Of a DNA stretch of 64,000 nucleotides, positions 1-11,876 are shown one piece after another. A program made the translations under genes and the position numbers. Source of the stretch: Bemisia tabaci (Eukaryota; Arthropoda; Insecta; Hemiptera; Aleyrodidae); contig NC_092797.1 of assembly GCF_918797505.1 (NCBI RefSeq), positions 13,157,372 to 13,221,371 of the forward strand, written 5' to 3'. The notes beneath the pieces are model-generated. The model was not told the DNA's origin and searched no databases. It worked only from the letters and a program-made list of their open reading frames with translations. Each line of letters starts with the position of its first letter. Position 1 is the first letter of the stretch.

Positions 1-1173
1 CCCGTCAATGTATTTGCTCCCTATCTTTGCATGGAGAGTTTATCTTGATGTAGACGTGGACTCGCAGGATAGCGTGGGATATCCCTTCCATTTTGGCCTC
101 AACTTGAGAGCTTTTTTGAGCCTGGGAGTCGATTTCAGAGAAAACCAGTGGCACCATCGTGTTTCTCGCGAACTTTTACACAATAATCAGTAGTCAAATC
201 GCAAATTCCTCACACACGCAACATCTCCATTGTATGTACCCTCAAGATAAGTTGGATTCGGTTGGGTTACACAACTAAACTAACCCTGCGGCAACGCGTG
301 AAGTATCACAGAAATTGAAGGCGCGTAGGTTCGGAGTGCGCATTAATTGTATCTCAACACACTCCTTCAAATCTGTGGCTTCTCGCAAACTTTTACAAAA
401 GAATCGATAGTCAAATCGCAAATTCCTCACACATGCAACATCTCCTTTGCTGTTGAGTAATTTTCTGTTTAACAAATAAAGTACGACAGGAAGTCAGCGA
501 CGTCGCAAACCGAGTTATGCGATTGCCGACTTACACCGTCGATATCTATAATTTCCTCTTGAGCTCTGTTCTCCGTATAATTCTATGATTTCCGAGGCTC
601 ACGTGGAAACTTAGAGCTATGCCCTCACAGACAAGGAGTAACAAAATGATGAAAATATTTCGTCACGAGGAATTCGGCAACATCGGACTGCTCATACGGC
701 GTTCTTCCTAAGCACACGAAAACGATCTTACGCCTCTCTGCAAGGAAGCGATCCTTTTATTAGCACTCCGCCTCGTCGGATGGAAGAAAGAGTCGGCATG
801 ACAAAAAGCTCGCTGCAATATCCGCGCCGTGCCGCTCGGGTCAAAGTCAAAGAATCAGGCCCCACCGGGGTAGGGAGGCGGGGGGGGGGGGTGTCATGAA
901 AAAGACGAGCAAAAGGAGAGGGAGACTCAAAAGCCAACTTGGGATTAGCACTTGTCAGGTGGAACGGATGAGCAGGAGCAGGGGCAGGCTCAAGTGTTGG
1001 CTCATTTTACAATAGATCTCTCAACAGGCGTTTCCTCAGACGCGAGTTCGCGCGACAACGACGACGAAGACGGAGGCTCACGTTGTCAACTTTGAAAGCT
1101 ACCGCTGAGGTGTGACGTAGCAGCAAGGCAGCAAGTAGCCGTGTAAGGTCGAAAGGAAGAGATGAGACGCAAA
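1..1173. other. non-coding stretch, no gene seen
   Basis: No open reading frame here has the length, codon pattern or family resemblance of a gene. The stretch holds one direct repeat (listed separately), a G homopolymer near 880-892, and a sequence at 485-520 (gacgtcgcaaaccga core) that resembles a stretch near 34,890. I see nothing else that can be named. Confidence 0.6.
161..465. repeat. direct repeat, two diverged copies about 216 bp apart
   Basis: The segment at about 161-232 recurs at about 377-448 in the same orientation. Both contain the blocks AGTCAAATCGCAAATTCCTC and GCAACATCTCC, with scattered substitutions. This is an old local duplication or two copies of a dispersed repeat. There is no coding potential. 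Confidence 0.75.
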
Positions 1174-1400
1174 CACTGGAAAAAAAAGTCGCTTGGATCT
1201 AGAGTCCAGACTCTTGGAAACGATGACAAGGAAAAATACTCTTGATTCAATCGGATTTTTACTTAAACCAAGAACCAATCCGCTTAATTTAAGCGGATTT
1301 CCTTTGATCCAAGTAAAAATCCGATTGAATCAAGAGTATTTTTTCTTGTCATTGTTTTCAAGAATCTGGACTCTAGATCCAAGCTATTGTTTTTCCAGTG
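1174..1400. mobile_element. MITE of the CACTGGAAAAAA family, copy 1
   Basis: This 227-bp element starts CACTGGAAAAAA and ends in its complement TTTTTCCAGTG. After the A-run comes TTGGATCTAGAGTCCAGACT, which returns inverted near the right end. The centre is a second inverted repeat around AATCCGCTTAATTTAAGCGG. Three more copies lie at 10,807, 20,796 and 28,878. It is non-coding and non-autonomous, and the transposase family is unknown to me. Confidence 0.85.
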
Positions 1401-1401
1401 T

Positions 1402-2345
1402 AGCATATGAACCGCGTTCAGCAGAAAGGAACCAAAGAACATCAGCTAGTGCCAGATTTAACCGGGCAGTTAAATTTTTTACAAGAGAACATTAATGCTG
1501 ATTCTTTTGAAAATTTTAAAGAATTTGTTTCCTACTGTGCAGAAAATTTACTGAAATCTGCACAAAAATCCGCCTAAACGTTTTAATGTAAAAAATTAAA
1601 TTGCTCAGTTAAATTCGGCAATATCTGACGTGGCTTGGTTCCTTTCTGCTTGACTAACCTGCTATCTAACCTCCCACGGGAACAACAGGTACCTTGAGTG
1701 AATTTTACTTTGAGGTTCGAAACTACTTCCGAATAAGTTCAGTTACGAATAGCTTCGGAGCGGTTACGTTTAGCTTCAATTCAGATTTTACCAAACAATT
1801 CGCGATTAAACAGCTGGATGTAATTTATTGCGTATTTTTGATGCCAAAATCCTGGACAAGCTCGATTTTAAAAGGTCTAAGGACTCAAAAGAGTTTCAAA
1901 CGCTCCGCAAAGGCCGGAAAATGATTGCAGTGAAGTACTGCGACAGTCAGATCGACATCTCCTCTCAGTTCTTACTGATGTTTGTTTAAATGAGACTTTT
2001 TTGAAGTTGTTGCTTGTCTACGACAAATAACATGAATGAAATTCGATTCTTTGCTTCTGAAGATGTAGTTTTGACTTCCATATTATTTTCTTGCAAGAGA
2101 AGTAGAAAGAAATTTGACGTAAGTCGTAGAAACCCGTGCTAGCTTCTGATTGGTACCGGGTGACATTATTTGGCTGCGAAACCGGGGCGTTTTAAATATG
2201 AGGAAAAGTTGCGCTTTTAGATGCGTATGTCTCGGTTTCTGCGTTACTTATTCGCATTTTTAGTGAACGCATCGTGTTCCATTCCATGTCTTCATTCACC
2301 TTTAGAAAAATGTATTCACCAGTCAAAATTTGTTTATGGGTTTGG
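1402..2345. other. non-coding stretch, nothing recognised
   Basis: The open frames here are short and show no family resemblance. No inverted ends or tandem arrays were found by eye. Confidence 0.5.
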
Positions 2346-3255
2346 GACCCATTCAGGGCCGGATTTACCTACTTTGCGCCCATGGGCCGCCTTTAATTTG
2401 CCGCCACTTTCTCATTCGTTTTGAGACATTAATAAAAACCATCAAGTGAACGTGCCAGAGGGAAAGGGGTGCATTTGGCGCGGTTTCTCGCGTTGAACAC
2501 ATTTTTTGCGAAAGCCCTCTCAACACTACCAGCAAAGTTCACGGAACTTCGCGGAAAAATTGAGCTCCGGAAACCTATCTCTGTGTGGACAATGCCTTCC
2601 ATTTATAAGATTTGAACGAAAAAATTGTGGATAAACAAACATAAATGTGGGTTAATAATTTTAACTTCCGCTGCCGCGCGCGCCGCGCTGACTCCACTGT
2701 GTAATGCGTGAAGTATTCCTACAGTCTTGTAGGCGCTATGCGTTTCACGCCGACCGCTGCTTGCTGCACTGTGTTTGACGCAATGCGTGAAGTACTCATG
2801 CAGTCTTGTAGGCGTTATGCTTTTCACGCCAACCGCTTCTGATCGCCCTGTGTTTGACGCAATGCGTGAAGTATTCATGCAGTCTTGTAGGCGCTAATAT
2901 GTGTTACATGTCGACCGCTGCCGCGCCGAGGACTTCTCCTTTTTATCTAAAGTCTCCGTCATCATTGCTCTCTGTGGCGCGCCGCTCCGGGCTAAATTAC
3001 GTATTTGGTTTTTCTTAAAACACGACTAATTAAAGGTGCTGTCTCTTGTATCACCGAAAGTCGACAAAATTAGAAATTACCACACTCTCAGGAAATAAAA
3101 GATTTTGTTGCCTTTTCTCGTTTGTAGTTTTTTTTGTAAATCCGATTTTTTTTATACCTACATTTAAAAAAATTACAAAATTTGCCGCCCCCTGAATTTG
3201 CCGCCTTGGGCCGCGGTCCATGTGGCCACCTGCTATATCCGGCCCTGGACCTATT
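2346..3255. mobile_element. non-autonomous hAT-type DNA transposon with 8-bp target duplication
   Basis: The element proper spans 2354-3247 (894 bp). It starts CAGGGCCGGATTTACC and ends TATATCCGGCCCTG, so the terminal inverted repeat is CAGGGCCGGAT(T/A)TA. Both subterminal regions repeat the word TTTGCCGCC. It is flanked by GACCCATT (2346-2353) and GACCTATT (3248-3255), an 8-bp duplication with one mismatch. CAGGG ends with 8-bp duplications are typical of the hAT superfamily. No transposase frame is present, so it must be mobilised in trans. A tandem array sits inside it at 2689-2925. Confidence 0.85.
2689..2925. repeat. tandem repeat, three copies of about 79 bp
   Basis: The phrase AATGCGTGAAGTA begins near 2703, 2782 and 2861, each time followed about 20 bases on by CAGTCTTGTAGGCG and then a TTTCACGCC block (ACATGTCGACC in the last copy). 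The copies differ by point changes. The words GCGTGAAGTAT and TTGTAGGCG also form hairpins at 18,421, 19,977 and 20,310, so the array was probably built from that dispersed hairpin family. It lies inside the hAT element. Confidence 0.85.
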
Positions 3256-3789
3256 GTGCTTTTAGGCGTAATTTACATTCGTTTTTAGCTGAGATATTAA
3301 AAAGCGGATTTTAAAGCATAGATTTCTCCCACGCAAGCCTTATTTTCTTAATTGTGTCATGTTATTTTTCCCCCTTCTTCTCAGGTTTTATTCCTTCCAG
3401 ACAACATTATTTCTCTTGCAAAGATCCCTTAGTTCTCGAGTAGTGTTGATCTGCCGTGCTGTAAGATAGCAGCACTGTCGCCCAAATCAGAGCCCGACCA
3501 TTGTTTACCCGAACCGAGACCCGAGGAGCAGGGGCCAAAAACCCAATTGCACGTGAATCAGGCTGCTGCTGCCTCGCTTTAGATTACTCCTCGCTTGAGC
3601 AATGAGCAATAGTTGGAGCGAAATTTGAAGGGGGTCGGATAGATGGTCAGAATGCAGATTTCGCTTAATGAGTAAATGTTTGCGTATGAAAATCAGGGAG
3701 CCTCCCACGCACAACAATTCTACTCCCTCCCCCAAACCTTACGACGGTTTCCCGGTGAAAGTTCACTCAGATTTACAAGTGATGTACAG
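3256..3789. other. non-coding stretch, nothing recognised
   Basis: No gene, inverted repeat or array was found here by eye. Confidence 0.5.
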
Positions 3790-4040
3790 TGCCGTGCTGA
3801 GGAAAAACGCCGTATGAACCTTCAGGCGTTGCCAAATGTCTTTTGATGAAATGCGAATTTCCTGGTGAATTAATGAACATTTTCCTCCCCATTTTTCAGA
3901 TAGTTCAGTTCGCAATTTTACCTTAAGATTCTGAAAATTTCAAGGAAAAATATTCATAACTTTCCTAAAAAATGAACATTTTATCGAAGGAAATTTAGCA
4001 ACTCTCGAATGTTCATACGGCGTTCTTCCTTAGCACGGCA
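3790..4040. mobile_element. MITE with TGCCGTGCTRAGGAA ends
   Basis: The left end reads TGCCGTGCTGAGGAAAAACG and the right end is its inverse (TTCCTTAGCACGGCA), with CGCCGTATGAAC just inside both. The 251-bp interior is AT-rich and itself weakly palindromic around 3,950 (AATGAACATTTT). Other copies or parts are at 5,075-5,708, 23,391-23,420 (one end only), 60,574-60,830, and probably 700-720 and 4,490-4,600. Confidence 0.8.
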
Positions 4041-5074
4041 GTATAGTGCAGGGATTCTCCGCTTTGTCTCTATTTTGTTCTCTCCGCGGCAGGGAGAAAT
4101 CCAAGGAGTTAGTTGAGGTAAAAATCAAAGCACCGTCAAATATTTTTCTTTATCATAGATTAAAATTTGGATCATCCTAGAGCCCGTTCCAGATTACTTT
4201 TCCTCTTTTGTTGTATGTAAGTCCCTATACCGCGCACACAGTAGGAGGAAAATTAATATGAAATGGGCTAAAGCGTTATGACTTCGGAGCGGAATCCACA
4301 GTTTCTGTTGTATGAAAAGCGAGACTTTTTACTCAGCATCCATACCACTCGGATTGTTTGGCAGCGCTGACCTGTGGTGCCGAAGCTTGAACACGTTCAG
4401 GCGAACAGAGCTCCTGATAAACGAGTGATAGACCTAATTCTATACAAATTAAAGTATATGACTTTAATGGTAAGCTATATTGTTGTGATAAGAAAAAACG
4501 CCGAATGAACATTCGAATTTTGCCAATTTTCCCTCGAGACAATACACATTGTTGAGGGAAATTATAGATGTTTTTCATTGAAATTCTAAGATTTTTAGAT
4601 TGATGTTCATTATTCTACTCTCAGAAAGCTCCGATGACTGTAAAAAATTAAACGTTATTAAAAATTTCAGAAGACGAAAATTTCGGGATTTTGAGGGTTG
4701 AAAATGCAATTTTTGGTAAATGTGTGCCTCGTTAATTTCAACTATCGTAAACCTTCGTTACTTGTGTGAGGCACGGGTTTTATCACTGTAGATTAAGCTG
4801 AATCACATTAATCTAGATTGCCGGGAAATCAGCAGCCGGGCCGGGAGGACATTCCGTTGCTGGAGCCTTATCATTTCCGGGAAATCCCATCAACTGTTCC
4901 AGCGTCAATCCGCGCAGCGTCGCCGTTCGCGAACTAAACACTATTAATCCCATAAGCAGTTATTGAAATTAATACATTTTTCCCGAAAAACGGCAACCTC
5001 GAGTGATAGGGGGGGGGGGGGCGATCTGGTCCGCCGGATCTGCGGCCGAGCTTAGCAAGAATCACGTATCTACT
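4041..5074. other. non-coding stretch with a partial MITE end
   Basis: Around 4,490-4,600 there is a single end of the TGCCGTGCT family (AACGCCGAATGAACATTCG) without a visible partner. The segment 4,800-4,990 is more GC-rich and is followed by a run of 13 G at about 5,010. No gene was found. Confidence 0.5.
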
Positions 5075-5708
5075 CGTGCCCAGGAAGGAAGAACACCGCA
5101 TGAGATTTCGGGCGATGCCAAGATTTCTTCAATTCAGTACGAATTTTCTATAAAAATACTTGTGAATATTTTTGTTCTAATTTTTAGAAGAATTTCATTG
5201 GAAATGTGATCTAAAGCTTCAAAAAACTCCAAGGAGAAACATTCATGGGGTAGCGTTAACGGGGTACGTAACGCACTGCTTTATCGGCATTCTAATCCTC
5301 CCCTACTTCTCGTAACGCAAATTCTCCTCGAGCCAATTCTCATTAGTTAAGTAACGCTCGCCGGACCCCCTCTTCAGATCCCAAAAATCGTGGGAAACCA
5401 ACGCTAGATTAAATTTGAATTATTTCAATGCTAGTGTGACAAATTACGTCGAAGAAATGAGGATGACACATATTAAATTTGGTGTGTTTTTTTGGACCAA
5501 TAGAAAGGGTTATGGTTATACGTAACGCTAGCACTGACCTCCTCACCTCCCCCTCGCAATGCAGCGTTAGGCAGGCTCATACCGTCTTCCTACCTAGAGC
5601 GTTAAGGAATTTATGAATGTTCCTTACCTTATCTAAAAAATAAATATTTTATCGGAAGAAATTTGGCAACATCTGAATATTCATATGGCGTTTTTCCTTA
5701 ACACGGCA
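5075..5708. mobile_element. TGCCGTGCT-family MITE interrupted by an insertion
   Basis: The left half (5075 to about 5250) begins GTGCCCAGGAAGGAAGAAC and carries the family's AT-rich interior up to ACATTCATG. The right half (about 5610-5708) resumes at TATGAATGTTCC and ends TTTTTCCTTAACACGGCA. The roughly 360 bp between the halves are absent from the copy at 3,790 and are an insertion (listed separately). Confidence 0.65.
5250..5610. repeat. inserted sequence with a recurring GTAACGC / GCGTTA word
   Basis: This sequence splits the MITE at 5075-5708. It holds at least seven occurrences of GTAACGC, GCGTTA or a one-base variant, in both orientations (for example at 5253, 5267, 5314, 5355, 5521, 5563 and 5599). 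Between them lie C-rich tracts such as CCTCCCC. The termini are not clearly inverted. It resembles the elements with degenerate short-motif interiors elsewhere in the window, but less strongly. Confidence 0.45.
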
Positions 5709-6880
5709 TTACTGCAGTAACGCGGTTGTCGCTGAGCACGCCAGTTGGGGCCTCGGAGCGATGGGCACGCTTTTTGAGAGTTGATCTACTTGAAGAAAGT
5801 CGTAAACGCCATGAGGGATACCGCTTCATTCAAGTCCTTCTTCAAAAAGAATTGGAATTGGGGCCGGCGCGGCACCCGGATGCAGTGCGGCCACATGTCT
5901 GATGTGCGGCCGACTTCAATTATACGACGGGGGCTGCGGAAATTTGCAATTATGCTCCGGCAGCCGCGCCGCCGAGAAATTTTGGGGATAAAGGGCTCCG
6001 TGAAATAGACGAAATGAAATCAACGACCTATCGTAACCGATCCGCTCTCCATCCGCAACGATGCCAAGTTTTGCAGGAAACAAGATTGCAGCAGCAAACA
6101 TATTCAAAGTTACCATGTCGTCGCTTCTCTAACGTATCTAGATTTCCACCCGAACCCCGGAAAAAATTAAGTCGTGTTAACAACAGGGCTTAGCTCAAAG
6201 AGCAGTCACGCCCTCATTGTTAAACATTTCCGTGTTTATGGTTACTTTGAGTCATTTTTTGGGGGCTAAATCAACCAAAAGAACCTGGCTGATTGACCTA
6301 ATTTGCGGATTAAGTAAGTTACTCTGAAACATCTGCGGATGAGAAAAATATCCTGCTGAACTGTAGTACTCTTGTTTCTCCTTTATGTAACTCGCGTCTT
6401 ACGAGTGACCATAGCCAATTAGATTATCACCAATGCGATTCAAGTTCAATCCTGGCTGCTCGCGCCTCATTTTTAACGAGGTTGCAAATTTTCCGATCCG
6501 CAGTTTTAGTCAAATGTAACTCAAAGAAAAACTAACCAAAATATATGAACCGGTCTTGTAGGTTAGTGTATTCTGGTTGACGAAATCGTCCACGGCAACA
6601 CAGCGCCTTGATACAATTATTCGTACTTTGTGGATGGCATTATTGCATACGCAAACATTTGAAGGCGCGCTACCTTGTTGACCCTTTCGATTGCGACAGG
6701 CAAGCCCTGCATTGTCTTGCTTTCGCTTTGAACGGATTTTTCTCATCCATCAAGTGTTTTAAGGTGGTTTAAGAATGCACGAATCGATTGTTGTATTTTT
6801 TCACCAAGCAACGATCTCTTTTCCTCCGTTCAAAAGTTCACCGAACAAGATTAAAGTATGGCAAGATGTCGATTAGTTGA
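5709..6880. other. non-coding stretch, nothing recognised
   Basis: Mixed GC content, with a GC-richer patch at about 5,860-6,000. There is no supportable gene and no clear repeat apart from the left border of the foldback element at its right edge. Confidence 0.5.
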
Positions 6881-8658
6881 ACTACATTTTGCAATTTTGA
6901 ACTAAAAGAGCCATGCACAAATTCGCCCGTTTTTGGGCCCTCGAAATTGGGGTCGGTGTGAGGTTTTTTTTCATCTATAGGGTGACCCTTTACACATAAT
7001 AAAATTTCAGATTGAGTATACGCACCGTTTTTGAGATATGGGGGGGCAAAGTCCCCGATTTTTACTCATATTTGCAGGTATTTTATAGTCGAACTTCGGC
7101 TGCTACAAGGTACCGGATGTAGATATTGAAGCGCGGTTTGCGGTGATTTGTCAAGCTATTTCTGGATTATTTTTTCACATCTTTTACAAACCCGCAAATG
7201 GTTTTTCGGGGGGGGGGGGGGGGGGAGCTTTATTCATATTATCATGACCGTTCGTATACGTCTTACTGGCATTAATTGCTTCGTTCTCGACTCCTCTCCA
7301 CGCCGTAATCATGATGGTATTTTCTGTTAGGAATCTTTCTTCTTCTTTATATTTGACCAATTCTAATGTTGTCTCCCCCTTTCTCCCTTTTTAACCTCCC
7401 CCCCCCCAATTCTAAACACTCCCTCTCAAGTGTATATTCCTGTGCGGCAGATATGAAGGTGTTATTTGTGGGGAATTATTTTTCTGTCTTTATGGTTCAT
7501 AAACTTTGACCCCACCTATTTCCTCCTTCCCCCCTTTACCCCTGTTTCACCCCCCCCCCCAATTTCCACCGTACCTTACTCGAAGTTGTCTGCTCCCTCC
7601 GCAGCAGAAATGAGGATGTTTCCAGCGAAGAATTTTTTACTTTTTTAAACTCAATACAAGGGAGACACCCCCCACCCTTTTTTCTCTTTCCCATCCCCCC
7701 TCACTAGTTCATATTTCCTACCTTATTCCCTCTTTCCACTGCCCCCCCCCCTCTTTTCTCTTTTTTACATGCTTGAATACTTTTTTTTGTGAGAGTATAA
7801 TAGTTATCGGATAGTGTAATAGTTACCGGAAACATCCTCATTTCTGCTGCAGAGGGAGCAGACAACTTCGAGTAAGGTACGGTGGAAATGGGGGGGGGGG
7901 TGAAACAGGGGTAAAGGGGGGAAGGAGGAAATAGGTGGGGTCAAAGTTTATCAACCATAAAGACAGAAAATAATTCCCCACAAATAACACCTTCATATCT
8001 GCCGCACAGGAATATACACTTGAGAGGGAGTGTTTAGAATTGGGGGGGGGGGGGTTTAAAAAGGGAAAAAGGGGGAGACAACATTAGAATTGGTCAAATA
8101 TAAAGAAGAAGAAAGATTCCTAACAGAAAATACCATCATGATTACGGCGTGGAGAGGAGTCGAGAACGAAGCAATTAATGCCAGTAAGACGTATACGAAC
8201 GGTCATGATAGTATGAATAAAGCTCCCCCCCCCCCCCCCCCGAAAAACCATTTGCGGGTTTGTAAAAGATGTGAAAAAATAATCCAGAAATAGCTTGACA
8301 AATCACCGCAAACCGCGCTTCAATATCTACATCCGGTACCTTGTAGCAGCCGAAGTTCGACTATAAAATACCTGCAAATATGAGTAAAAATCGGGGACTT
8401 TGCCCCCCCATATTTCAAAAACGGTGCGTATACTCAATCTGAAATTTTATTATGTGTAAAGGGTCACCCTATAGATGAAAAAATACCTCACACCGACCCC
8501 AATTTCGAGGGCCCGAAAACGGGCGAATTTTAGCCCTTTTTGTGCAAGGCTCTTTCTGGCCTATTGTTTAAAACAACGAATGTGCCATTAGTTTTCTCAT
8601 AGACGGGTATGTTTTTATGAGTGAGCCAGACATTGTAGTTCCTAATTGCAAACTGTAG
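6881..8658. mobile_element. 1.8-kb foldback element (giant inverted repeat)
   Basis: Two arms of roughly 700 bp, nearly perfect inverses of each other, span about 6,905-7,625 and 7,825-8,560, with a loop of about 200 bp. Matching landmarks are GAAATGAGGATGTTTCC against GGAAACATCCTCATTTC at the inner ends, a G-run at 7,208 against a C-run at 8,225, and CCCGATTTTTACTCATATTT against its complement near 8,380. The outer ends carry ACTACATTTTGCAATT and its inverse. That terminal word is shared with a 136-bp element at 17,431, so the two are probably related. Open frames in the arms are mirror images of each other and not genes. Confidence 0.85.
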
Positions 8659-10806
8659 TAATCATCGGTTGAAAAAATAAAACAAAAGAGTACCTAAATT
8701 AATCAGCATAAAATCCGGTTCGACTGATTCCGATTGGTGTCGTTAATACTCTGTTTTTGAGCGTTACCTGAACGAACCAGCAAATCATTCGCCATACCTA
8801 TTAGAAACGAAGTTCGTGACCAGCAGAGGAAGGAAACTCCCTCATAGAATTCCTCTGTAAGTGAGTGCTACGGTTTTTTGAATATTTCAAGGTTTCACGA
8901 CCAAACGGGAGAAAAACGCACCAGGCGATGCCTCGTGATTTAACGCACCACTTTCAGTCGCTTCACTTTGCTGCAAGGAGCGCTGAATTTCAGGTTGCGG
9001 GAAAGAGGAAAGGTGGTAGAGGATCAAACGCATCCGTAATGTCATTAGTGCTACGGTTACAGTAGACTCAGACTGTCCCAGCAGGCTCCACCCTTCCCGG
9101 CGTTGCCAGCGATGCTCTTAATTTGTCGGTTGTAACAGTAATTTTGAAGGTTGAAAATCAGTTACCCTATGATGACATTGAAAATGTCAAAGGAGAACCT
9201 TTTTGTTTTTAAAAAAAAAATGGAAACATGTAAGAAACATTCTTAGAAGTCCACCTGACCGTCAACGGGTTAAAGCAACAATAATGTTTCTTGAGAGCGA
9301 TTTATTTCAAATATTGAATGTATTTACCTTGTAATATTTACATCAAAAGAAACTATTTCCATTGTGGAATGGGCCGTGTGATTGCAATGCAATGTCGTGC
9401 TGTACGATGAGTAGATTGATTTACCATTTTAAATCTGTATGTAGTTAAGGTTCGATTACGAGGGTGTTCCCAACAAACATCTTCATAATAGATTCTTTAC
9501 CATACTTCCAATGGGGAGTATTGATAGTCGATGGTTCAAGCCTCGCTATTGCTCTTAAGCATGTTTTCTAATGGACCTCAACGCCCAGGTTACGATGTAA
9601 TGGGGGTTGCCCCCTTCGATCGAAATACGTCTAATACATAGAAATAACGGGGAAAAGTGTTAAGTGTTATCCCGTAAAATTGTTAAAACTACCCCGTAAA
9701 CTACCTCAATTTGTTGGATGATATGGACACTTCCAATTAATTTTGGTAGTACCGCAGCTCAAGTTGGGGTAGCACTGCAACATTCGGGTTAGGAACCTAA
9801 TGCATTGGGACATTACCTACCGCAATTAATTAGAAACGTCCAAGTTGGGGCTCAACCCCGACTTTTTTTCCTGCGATAAGCTGTGAGTCGTTAAATTCAT
9901 TTTTGTGCAGATAAATGACGTAAGGCCACGCTTGAATCCAAGAATTTCTATCTTTAAACTGTTAATTTTAAACTTTCTTCCATCAAAATGAGTTGGATGT
10001 GCACTGTCAGCAGAACTTTGGAATACTTGTAAATACGTTTATGTATTTAAAATTGGCCAGTAAATGCAACTGGGAAATAATGACAATGGCTGTACATTAT
10101 TTTTTCCATGGTTTCGTGCACTATGAACCCATTTTTGATCGATCAATTTTCAAGGACTGGTGTTCTGTAAATTTTTGTGTATTATTCAATCCTCAATAGC
10201 TTGGTTGTGTATGGATCGAACGTCTTCTGATTAAATCAATTTACTACAAAATTTTGATGAGGAAACAATGGAATAAATATTGATTGCATTCAGAAATGTT
10301 AAAGAAGGAAGGAAACGTCCTGCCACCCGAGGTTCAAGATGCATGCATGCTTTCAATATTTCGGAAAATTGTCATGTCATAGCAATTAGGCAACAGTGTG
10401 TCTGCGGTACACAATGAGGGAAGCTTAGAGAGATGGATGCCGGATGCGGATGTTTGGATAATAACTTTAATAGCATCAAGTACTTAGGGAAATTGAAGCC
10501 TTTACTCATTACGCCTTTTTAAAAAGCGAGTCCTTTGATTTATGATCTTTCAAAAATAAACACCATTAACGCTCTTGAAGCGCGAGGTGTTAATTTCTTC
10601 TGCTCACCTACTGTTTTCTTTGCACACCCTCGCCGTGAATTCCCTTTAGCGGGACTCAGGGGGAATCCGCGGCTAATTAAGGGATCGGGAGACCTCGCCC
10701 GGAAAATATTGAAAATTTATTTTCAGGGCATTTAGTAACAACAACTCAATGATAGAGTGAGAATGATCTCCATTATTGAGTGAACTACTTTAAATGTCAC
10801 AAACTG
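8659..10806. other. non-coding stretch, nothing recognised
   Basis: About 2.1 kb without a supportable exon. Short frames are scattered and lack family features. No array or inverted repeat longer than about 20 bp was noticed. It may be upstream intron or intergenic DNA of the dpr-like gene. Confidence 0.45.
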
Positions 10807-11039
10807 CACTGGAAAAAAACACACATTGGATCTAGAGTCCAGACCCTTGAAAACATTGACAAGAAAAAAAAAACCTCTTGATTCAATCAGATTTAAGCTT
10901 AAATCAAAAGGAAATCCGCTCAAATTAAGAGGCTTGGTTCTTGATTTAAGCTTAAATATGATTGAATCAAGAGAAATTTTTCTTGTCGATGTTTTTAAGA
11001 GTCTGGACTCTGGATCCAATGTGTTTTTTTTTTCCAGTG
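10807..11039. mobile_element. MITE of the CACTGGAAAAAA family, copy 2
   Basis: Starts CACTGGAAAAAAAC and ends TTTTTTCCAGTG. It has the same GGATCTAGAGTCCAGAC arms and the same inner AAATTAAGAGGCTTGGTTCT block as copies 3 and 4. Length 233 bp. Confidence 0.85.
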
Positions 11040-11094
11040 TGATTGCGGTAGACGCAAGGGTCGTAAGACAGTGAGCTAGTGAGTTGGAATTGTT

Positions 11095-11362
11095 TAGCCA
11101 ACGTGCTTAAAAATCAGCATAAAGTTGAAAATCTCTATACAGAGGGAAAAAGTTCATATGAGCACAATTTCCCCTCAAAGAGATACGCTGTTTAAGAAGG
11201 TACGGTGTGTGAGGATTTGCCCAATATGGCCGAAACGCGTCTGTAGTTGCCTTTTTGAGTGGCCGATACTAGTGTTGCACCAAACAGCGTATCTCTTTGA
11301 GAGCCTTTCCCCTCTGTATTGAGATTTTCAGCTTTATGCTGATTTTTAACGCACGTTGGCTA
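11095..11362. mobile_element. palindromic MITE with TAGCCAACGTGC ends
   Basis: This 268-bp inverted repeat starts TAGCCAACGTGC and ends GCACGTTGGCTA. The arms also match through AAAATCAGCATAAAG and CTCAAAGAGATACGCTGTTT, leaving a short unpaired centre around 11,200-11,270. It has no coding capacity. It lies about 510 bp before the first dpr-like exon. Confidence 0.8.
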
Positions 11363-11876
11363 AAAAATCCCAATTTTCTACTTTGAATGTTTTTAAAGAA
11401 AAAATCATGTACTCGAGTTCAGGGTTATCAACTCTTGTCGACTTGAAAATATCAGTAAAACGAATGTTTAAATACTTCAAATTAATGATTTAATGTAATT
11501 GTGTTGATAACTGTTCCAAATAATTAAATCAGAGTTTTGCAGCGTTGCCTCTTAAATTTTGGTCTCCACTCCTATGCTTCATGTAGTGTTAGCTAACAGA
11601 AATATCAGGGATCAATAGTTGCTCCGAGTCTAATGTCCACTAGTATTTTCTTTCTATCAGAAACAAATAATATTGCTTTAATAATCGGTCAAAAACGAGC
11701 ATTCCACGTTAGCTCATAGAGTGATCGAAAAACTAGTGGAATTCGATTCTCGGTTCTATTTGCCCAGACCGTATCGCAGAGATTCTACGGTTCATTTGAA
11801 TATTAATCTCGTTTTATCATGACCCAAATGCTTATGAGCCTTAAAACTAATTTTGATGATTGATTTGTGATTGCAG

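Noticed and set aside
7148..8293. Open frames in the foldback arms, including proline and glycine runs
   Set aside because: The runs come from homopolymer C/G tracts and each frame has its mirror in the other arm. There is no family resemblance.
9993..10199. 68-codon frame considered as an upstream dpr-like exon
   Set aside because: No Ig motif, no cysteine spacing and no suitable splice sites. The first Ig half was not found anywhere in 1-11,876.
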